The notes beneath the pieces are model-generated. The model searched no databases and was not told the origin of the DNA. It saw only the letters and a list, made by a program, of their open reading frames with translations. From the NCBI GenBank assembly GCA_937951675.1, contig CALFBI010000010.1, positions 1 to 64,000 on the forward strand: 64,000 nucleotides of DNA. The letters are read 5' to 3'. Made by a program: the position numbers and the translations under genes. The first letter of the stretch is position 1; each line of letters begins with the position of its first letter. Shown piece after piece: positions 59,059 to 64,000 of this stretch. This DNA comes from an uncultured Verrucomicrobiales bacterium (lineage in GTDB: Bacteria > Verrucomicrobiota > Verrucomicrobiia > Verrucomicrobiales > Akkermansiaceae).

Positions 59059-61143
59059 CTATTCTGTCAGATGATCAGTAAAAAGTTTCTCCAATACGCC
59101 AGGAGTTAAAGTGGCCGGTGTTAAATGCTCTTCTCCTTCCGGTGTCACGAGCACATTCAAGGGGATTCCAACTCGCCCGTATCTTTTGATTTCAGCATCA
59201 ATGGTAGGGTTAGGTTTCGTTTTATCTGCTTTTAGAAGCACAATATCCTTCTGTTTGATGAGCTGAAGCACTTTGTCACTATACGCTACTCGCTTGTTAG
59301 TCAGGCACGTGGCACACCATTTAGCGGTGAAGTCGATAAATACAGGCTTGCCTTCCGAGGTAGCTTGTTCGACGGCTTCACGAGACCAAGTTTCCCAAAT
59401 CGATTTTTTCTCTTTCCCTGGTAAGACGGCCAAAAGCCCTGAAATAAGAGCGATGAGAGCAATGCCTCCCCCAATCATTTTAGTTTGTTTCTTGGCGTAA
59501 GGAGTGCACCAGCGTCCATAAATCCAGGCTGCGAGTGCAATAAGTGAGAGCCCAATAACAATCACTAGGCCTTTCTGGTCTTCGAGTTGATGCCCGATTA
59601 AGGCGTTTTGAACCCAATAGAGATACCCTGCGGTGGCAAAGAGGAGGAAGGACATTCCTTGCTTAAAGGCTTCCATCCAGGCCCCAGGTTTAGGGAGAGA
59701 GCTGATCGCTTGAGGAAAAGCGGAGAGCGTTAAATAAGGCATCGACATACCCAGAGCCATGACACCCATCGCTACAAAAATTTGGTAAACAGGGAGGGCG
59801 AATGTGGCGGCAAGAGCTCCTCCTAAAAAGGGCCCCATGCAAGGAGTCGCGAGCACTGAAGCCAATAACCCAGAAAAGAAAGTTCCGGTGTAACCTTCTT
59901 TACTAAGAAGGGAGCCTCCAACACTTGTTGCTTTCATGCCGAGCTCAAAGACTCCAAACATATTCATCCCAAGAAGCAACATGATGATTAAGAGAGCTCC
60001 TACCATGAGGGGGTTTTGAAGTTGGTTTCCCCATCCAATATCGGTGCCAGCTTGTTTTGCCAAAGCGACTAAGGTCGCCATTCCCATGAAGTAGAGAAAG
60101 ACACCTGCTGAAAAGATCAGGCCATGAAGAATGACTTTTTTACGGTCGTGCCCCGCCTGTTCTACGAATCCTGAAATCTTAAGCCCAATAACAGGAAAGA
60201 CACAGGGCATTACATTTAAGATCAGACCTCCCAGAAACATGAGGCCTAAAATATTCAATAGACCTTTCTTTTCAGCGGTGCCTTGTCCGAGAGCCGTGGA
60301 GGGAGAGAAAGGAGCTTCAATATAGTAGTTCCCTTGATTACTAACTAAAATACCTCGAAAGCTATCGAGGACAGGCCCTGGTTCGTCAGTGAGAGGGTTA
60401 GCAAGATTACGACCAATCGTAAGGGTTGTTTTTTCTGTGCCGTGAACGAGAGTAGCGACCTGTTGAGAATCAGCTTGTTGATCAGCCTCATAAAGGGCTA
60501 CGAGTTCAAGCTCTGGGATCAGGTCAAATGCAATCGTGATTTGACGCCCATCGTCCGTAACAGAGAGGTTATTGAGTTTACCATGCTCAGGATAAGTGGC
60601 GCGAGCGGTCGCGAGGTCACCCTGGTTTTTGACGGCGAGAGCTTCTTGAGATCCTGAGCGGAGCTTGATTTCTTTTTGCAAAAGAGCTCCGAGTCCAGGT
60701 TCATCCACGCAGTTGTATTCGCTACAGATTTGCCAATTTGTTTCGAGAGAAAGAGGGATTTCTTGGTTTACGGCAAGATTGGCTGGAGGTGTGACTTGAA
60801 AGAGGTGCGTCACGGTATCGCCGTAGGCAAAACTTTTTAAATCACCTTGCAGGTAAGTCTGAGGAACAGGCCATCCTTGACGCTCGATCCTAAAGCCCTC
60901 TGGGAGCTTCCAATTCGTTTGGATAATATTACCAAGAGTTCCTGGATTCACGTAATAAGAATGCCAGTGCGCAGGGTGCTGAAGTTCAAGGGCAATCGTG
61001 AAAGGCTGGCCAGGTGCGATGACTTCATGGCTACTATAGAGACGAACCTCCGTTTTAGGAGCTTTTAAGTCGTCGGACCCGATTCCCCAGCCTGCGCTGA
61101 TGATTAAGGACGTTATTAGGAGAAATGATAAAACAGCTTTCAT
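59059..61143 (-). CDS. dsbD: Thiol:disulfide interchange protein DsbD
   Basis: 694 aa. The signal peptide is followed by an N-terminal periplasmic domain with WQICSEYNCVDEPG, a membrane domain with the redox Cys pair in NVMPCVFPVIGLK and ATPCMGPFLGG, and a C-terminal thioredoxin domain with FTAKWCATCLTNKR. It passes electrons from cytoplasmic thioredoxin to periplasmic proteins. All catalytic cysteines are present and the length is about 100 residues more than E. coli DsbD. Confidence 0.93.
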   Translation of the reverse strand: MKAVLSFLLITSLIISAGWGIGSDDLKAPKTEVRLYSSHEVIAPGQPFTIALELQHPAHWHSYYVNPGTLGNIIQTNWKLPEGFRIERQGWPVPQTYLQGDLKSFAYGDTVTHLFQVTPPANLAVNQEIPLSLETNWQICSEYNCVDEPGLGALLQKEIKLRSGSQEALAVKNQGDLATARATYPEHGKLNNLSVTDDGRQITIAFDLIPELELVALYEADQQADSQQVATLVHGTEKTTLTIGRNLANPLTDEPGPVLDSFRGILVSNQGNYYIEAPFSPSTALGQGTAEKKGLLNILGLMFLGGLILNVMPCVFPVIGLKISGFVEQAGHDRKKVILHGLIFSAGVFLYFMGMATLVALAKQAGTDIGWGNQLQNPLMVGALLIIMLLLGMNMFGVFELGMKATSVGGSLLSKEGYTGTFFSGLLASVLATPCMGPFLGGALAATFALPVYQIFVAMGVMALGMSMPYLTLSAFPQAISSLPKPGAWMEAFKQGMSFLLFATAGYLYWVQNALIGHQLEDQKGLVIVIGLSLIALAAWIYGRWCTPYAKKQTKMIGGGIALIALISGLLAVLPGKEKKSIWETWSREAVEQATSEGKPVFIDFTAKWCATCLTNKRVAYSDKVLQLIKQKDIVLLKADKTKPNPTIDAEIKRYGRVGIPLNVLVTPEGEEHLTPATLTPGVLEKLFTDHLTE

Positions 61144-61205
61144 ATGCTAGTGAGAGAAAGGAGAGAGAAATCTCTTCCCCGAAAAAGAGAATAAGTTGTT
61201 AAAAT

Positions 61206-61237
61206 AAAAAAAGCACTGAAGCTTATTGCTTCAGTGC
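61206..61237 (-). terminator. Terminator after the glycine-zipper lipoprotein
   Basis: GCACTGAAGC and GCTTCAGTGC form a perfect 10-bp stem with a 5-base loop. On the minus strand it is followed by a run of seven T. Confidence 0.85.
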
Positions 61238-61267
61238 CTCATTTCTTTTGTAAAAAAAGGATTTAAA

Positions 61268-61498
61268 TTATCGTTGGGTGCCAACTGCATAGCCTGCAGC
61301 ACCACCTACAGCACCACCGAGAAGAGCTCCTTCAAGAGATTTGCCAGAATCTTTACCGATAATAGCACCACCAACCGCTCCAATTGCAGCACCGGTTGCC
61401 GCTGATTTCTGAGTATGTGTCATATTAGAAGGAGCAACACAATTTGTGAAGAGGAATGAAGAAGCGACAAGAGAAAGTGTCATAAGTTTAGTTTTCAT
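61268..61498 (-). CDS. Glycine-zipper lipoprotein
   Basis: 76 aa. The lipobox (SSFLFTNC) makes this a lipoprotein, and the rest is two glycine-zipper segments (GAAIGAVGGAIIGKDSG and EGALLGGAVGGAAGYAVG) as in OsmB/SlyB-like proteins. It should sit in the outer or inner membrane and may help envelope stability. The next gene region is separate. Confidence 0.88.
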   Translation of the reverse strand: MKTKLMTLSLVASSFLFTNCVAPSNMTHTQKSAATGAAIGAVGGAIIGKDSGKSLEGALLGGAVGGAAGYAVGTQR

Positions 61499-61663
61499 AA
61501 AATAAGTAATGTTGGTTAATTGTTAAGTATCATGAACTAATTCGAAGTCAAATGACAAGAATAAAAACCCTAGGGGCTTTTGGGGGAGCTACTAAGAGCT
61601 TTGAAAACTTCATCTTTGAGATCGACACTGGTCAGATTACGGGTAATCAAATCATGAGCAAAA

Positions 61664-63265
61664 ATGAGTAAAACGACTTATACAAATCCTATTTTACCTG
61701 GTTTTTACCCTGATCCTAGCATCTGTCGAGTAGGGGAAGACTATTATATGGTGACGAGCACTTTTGAATATTTTCCAGGAGTGCCTATTTTCCATAGCCG
61801 GGACATGATCAATTGGAAGCAAATCGGCCATTGTTTGACAAGACAGAGCCAGCTCGATCTGATCGGCTCTAAGTCTTCGGGCGGTATTTACGCTCCCACC
61901 CTACGCTATCATGAAGGCCGTTTCTATATGGTTACCACTGATACGACAGGGATTGGTAATTTTTATGTTTGGGCAGAAGACCCAGCGGGAGAATGGTCTG
62001 AGCCGATTCAAGTGAAACAGGGCGGAATTGACCCTTCTCTGTTCTTTGAAGAAGGGAAGGTCTATTTTCAAAGTAATGCTCTTCATTGGAATTCTAAAGA
62101 CGGACTCTATCAAAGTGAAATTGATCTCGAAACAGGAGAGATTTTGAGCGGGGAGCCTCGCTTTCTTTGGGACGGCACGGGCGGCAAATATCCAGAAGCC
62201 CCCCATATTTTTAAGCGTGATGGTTGGTATTACCTTCTCGTGGCCGAAGGAGGAACGGAATTTACGCATTCGGTAACGATTGCTCGGTCTCGCGATATCT
62301 ACGGTCCCTATGAGGCCTGTGAACGCAATCCCATTTTATCCCACAAAGGAAGCCGTTCTCGTATTCAGTCGACAGGACATGCTGATTTTATTGAGGATCA
62401 TCGTGGGCAATGGTGGGTCGTTTTCTTAGGAGTTCGTCATTCTCATTACCCACTCGTTCACCATCTGGGACGCGAAACTTATCTCGCCCCAATGGAATGG
62501 GGGGAAGATGGCTGGCCTGTTGTTAATGGGGGAGAATTAGTGAAGCTGAATATGGAAGTCGACCGCGAACCACTGGCTTCCGCTCCTGAAGGGAGCGCGA
62601 CTGCATTATGGCGAGATGATTTTGATACTGAAACTTTAGGATTGGAGTGGAATTTCCGCCGGAACCCGCTCGAAGGGTCTTGGAGTTTAACCCAGCATCC
62701 AGGGGCGCTCACTTTAAGTTGTCTTTCAGCGAACCTCGATGGAATTGATCAGATGAGTTTTGTCGGTCGTCGGCATCAGCATCTTGAGTCGCGCACTTCG
62801 ACAGCAATTGCCTTTCAGCCAGAATCCGATAATGAGGAGGCTGGTCTTACGATTCAGCAAAATGCGACCAATCATTGTGAAATTGCAGTCACGGCGAGAG
62901 AAGGGGAGAAAGTCTTACTTGTGAGAAGACGCTGTGGAACTCTTGTCGTTGAAAAAGTGGTTAAAGATCTCACCGGAGAGGAACCCATTACGCTCGTGGT
63001 GACTTCTGATGATGAGTGGTATCATATTGGTTACCAGCTTGATGGGGGAGAAACTACTTTTGTGGAATCGGTGGAGACTCGACACCTCAGCACCGAAATG
63101 TCAGGAGGATTTACCGGAGTTTACCTAGGTCTTTATGCCACCGCCAACGGTGCTGGTAGTCATAATCAAGCTCTGTTTGATTGGTTTGAATACGAAGATA
63201 CAACCTCCCAGCCTTTGGAAGAACAGGGAGCTAAGTCTCAAGTCGATAAGAAAGTTTCTGAATAA
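61664..63265 (+). CDS. GH43 family glycosidase (beta-xylosidase/arabinofuranosidase type)
   Basis: 533 aa with no signal peptide, so cytoplasmic. The five-blade propeller has the catalytic base Asp in YPDPSICRVGEDYYMVTSTF, the pKa-setting Asp in GGIDPSLFFEEGKVYFQSNA and the acid Glu in GKYPEAPHIFKRDGWYYLL. A C-terminal concanavalin-like domain (DDFDTETLGLEWNFRRNP) matches GH43 subfamilies acting on xylo-oligosaccharides. Substrate is inferred from family. No transporter or other glycosidase sits next to it. Confidence 0.93.
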   Translation: MSKTTYTNPILPGFYPDPSICRVGEDYYMVTSTFEYFPGVPIFHSRDMINWKQIGHCLTRQSQLDLIGSKSSGGIYAPTLRYHEGRFYMVTTDTTGIGNFYVWAEDPAGEWSEPIQVKQGGIDPSLFFEEGKVYFQSNALHWNSKDGLYQSEIDLETGEILSGEPRFLWDGTGGKYPEAPHIFKRDGWYYLLVAEGGTEFTHSVTIARSRDIYGPYEACERNPILSHKGSRSRIQSTGHADFIEDHRGQWWVVFLGVRHSHYPLVHHLGRETYLAPMEWGEDGWPVVNGGELVKLNMEVDREPLASAPEGSATALWRDDFDTETLGLEWNFRRNPLEGSWSLTQHPGALTLSCLSANLDGIDQMSFVGRRHQHLESRTSTAIAFQPESDNEEAGLTIQQNATNHCEIAVTAREGEKVLLVRRRCGTLVVEKVVKDLTGEEPITLVVTSDDEWYHIGYQLDGGETTFVESVETRHLSTEMSGGFTGVYLGLYATANGAGSHNQALFDWFEYEDTTSQPLEEQGAKSQVDKKVSE

Positions 63266-63302
63266 AGAAGAGAGTTTTTTTTCTTCGAATTATTTAAAGC
63301 AC

Positions 63303-63341
63303 AAAAAAAAGCCTGAGGATTGAACATCCTCAGGCTTTTTT
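63303..63341. terminator. Bidirectional terminator
   Basis: GCCTGAGGAT-TGAAC-ATCCTCAGGC with A8 on one side and T6 on the other, between the GH43 gene and the convergent membrane-protein gene. Confidence 0.9.
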
Positions 63342-63353
63342 AGTGTGAAAAAT

Positions 63354-63713
63354 TTATTCCGCAGGAGCTTGTTCCTGTGCTTGTCTAATCGCTTCTTGTT
63401 GAGCTTCCTGTATTGCTTTGTTGAGGCCTCCTTCTGCGTTAAGGGCTACAGAAGCTGCTCCTGCCATAGCTATGAAGTTTCCGATCATCGCAACGACAAT
63501 CGCGACGCTCCAAATGAGCATGATCTTTTTAATATCCTGAGACTTGGCATTCATCCATCCCCAGATAAAAGTCCAAATGCCGCAAATGATACCGAGGATT
63601 CCGAGGCCTACCCCTTCTTTTTTGAAAAGCTTAATAACAACGATAATAAAGCAAACTAAAGCAGCAATACCAGCGAGTGAAGAGAGCGCGTATCCAATAA
63701 TAGTAGAAATCAT
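63354..63713 (-). CDS. Small membrane protein, CD225/DUF-type
   Basis: 119 aa with three hydrophobic segments: ALSSLAGIAALVCFIIVVIK near 9-28, GVGLGILGIICGIWTFIWGW near 34-53 and IMLIWSVAIVVAMIGNFIAM near 64-84. The C-terminal helix is Ala/Glu/Gln-rich (AIQEAQQEAIRQAQEQAPAE). It may belong with the DUF2752 gene that lies upstream on the same strand, a common pairing. The function is unknown. Confidence 0.7.
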   Translation of the reverse strand: MISTIIGYALSSLAGIAALVCFIIVVIKLFKKEGVGLGILGIICGIWTFIWGWMNAKSQDIKKIMLIWSVAIVVAMIGNFIAMAGAASVALNAEGGLNKAIQEAQQEAIRQAQEQAPAE

Positions 63714-63740
63714 ATAATGTATGTGTGAGTTGTGGATTGT

Positions 63741-63998
63741 TCATAAAGGAATGAGCCAGCGTGTCAAGTTGTAGATAATGAGGACTATTAAAAACCAAAG
63801 ACTCCACCGTGTTCTATTTTCCCAATAAGAAAGTTTTTTTTCGATGGGGCTTCTCAGATGATAAGGCAATAGTAAACAAAGAAAAACGATTATAAAAAGA
63901 AGGATATAAACACCTGTAAACCAATGGCTTTGTAGCGACTCGGTGAATTGGCCTTGTGATAAGGACTGAACGCTAGAAGTGAGGCCACATCCAGGGCA
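63741..63998 (-). CDS. DUF2752 membrane protein, partial (window edge)
   Basis: The last ~85 residues of a protein that continues beyond the right edge. The conserved CPGCGLTSSVQSLSQGQF motif of DUF2752 begins within two bases of the edge. One span follows (GVYILLFIIVFLCLLLPYHL) and another near the C-terminus (SLWFLIVLIIYNLTRWLIPL). DUF2752 proteins are small membrane proteins of unknown role. The stop at 63741 lies ~28 bp before the next minus-strand gene, so the two form an operon. Confidence 0.85.
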   Translation of the reverse strand, partial: CPGCGLTSSVQSLSQGQFTESLQSHWFTGVYILLFIIVFLCLLLPYHLRSPIEKKLSYWENRTRWSLWFLIVLIIYNLTRWLIPL

Positions 63999-64000
63999 GG

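Overview
The window looks like a chromosomal segment of a Verrucomicrobiota bacterium, probably of the Verrucomicrobiales/Akkermansiaceae type. This rests on gene content and not on a marker-gene search. The pointers are a Gram-negative envelope (TonB/ExbB/ExbD, DsbD, a beta-barrel protein, an OmpA-like protein), a PEP-CTERM sorting signal, an ECF-type sigma factor paired with a Ser/Thr kinase carrying PEGA and SUMF1 domains, a Lys/Ala-rich histone-H1-like protein, and many start codons without a Shine-Dalgarno sequence. No tRNA, rRNA or CRISPR array was recognised.

Left end (1-8480): an accessory island. The 3' end of a TPR gene is followed by an IS4-type transposase fragment. Then come remnants and intact copies of polymorphic-toxin cassettes: a 5'-truncated toxin with an immunity candidate (minus strand, 1831-2858), a 568-aa secreted toxin with an Imm50-like protein (2959-5058), an AbrB/MazE-Doc toxin-antitoxin pair (5732-6358), a broken secreted toxin with a CPCC protein (6421-7127), and a PIN-like secreted toxin with a probable immunity protein (7124-8106). 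Two truncated IS3-family orfA copies lie in the same orientation at 5249 and 8123. A decayed tyrosine-recombinase tail and a GC-rich, hairpin-rich block sit at the first one. At least three toxins appear to consist of a Sec-type signal sequence followed almost directly by pretoxin and toxin sequence, with no Rhs or beta-helix trunk. This region is the most unusual part of the window.

Middle (8481-24950): a fur-like/katG peroxide-defence operon, divergent from a two-gene HtrA operon in which the second protein is a catalytically dead, domain-rearranged homologue. Then a GbsR-like regulator, a DCC-family thiol protein, riboflavin synthase, a large ion antiporter, a zinc-ribbon membrane protein, MnmE, a Na+/alanine symporter with an inserted SH3-like domain, a UvrD/Rep helicase and an Hsp33 chaperone.

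Right part (24951-64000): mostly housekeeping genes in short operons. They cover protein folding and translation (cyclophilin, S16, RlmI, GlnS, Def), rRNA modification (an RsmA-Nudix fusion), energy transduction (TonB-ExbB-ExbD), a small operon with a degenerate MglA-like pseudo-GTPase, and lipoate, recombination and RNA helicase genes (LipB, RuvC, DEAD/DEVD helicase). They continue with the sigma factor and kinase pair, a DUF937-OmpA protein, NAD and biotin genes (NadC, BirA, NadD), HrpA, a dCMP-deaminase-like enzyme, ScpA, MetF, an EF-hand protein, DsbD, a glycine-zipper lipoprotein, a GH43 glycosidase and, at the edge, a DUF2752 protein. Many neighbouring genes overlap by ATGA or TAATG, which implies translational coupling. 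Strong hairpin terminators separate several convergent units.
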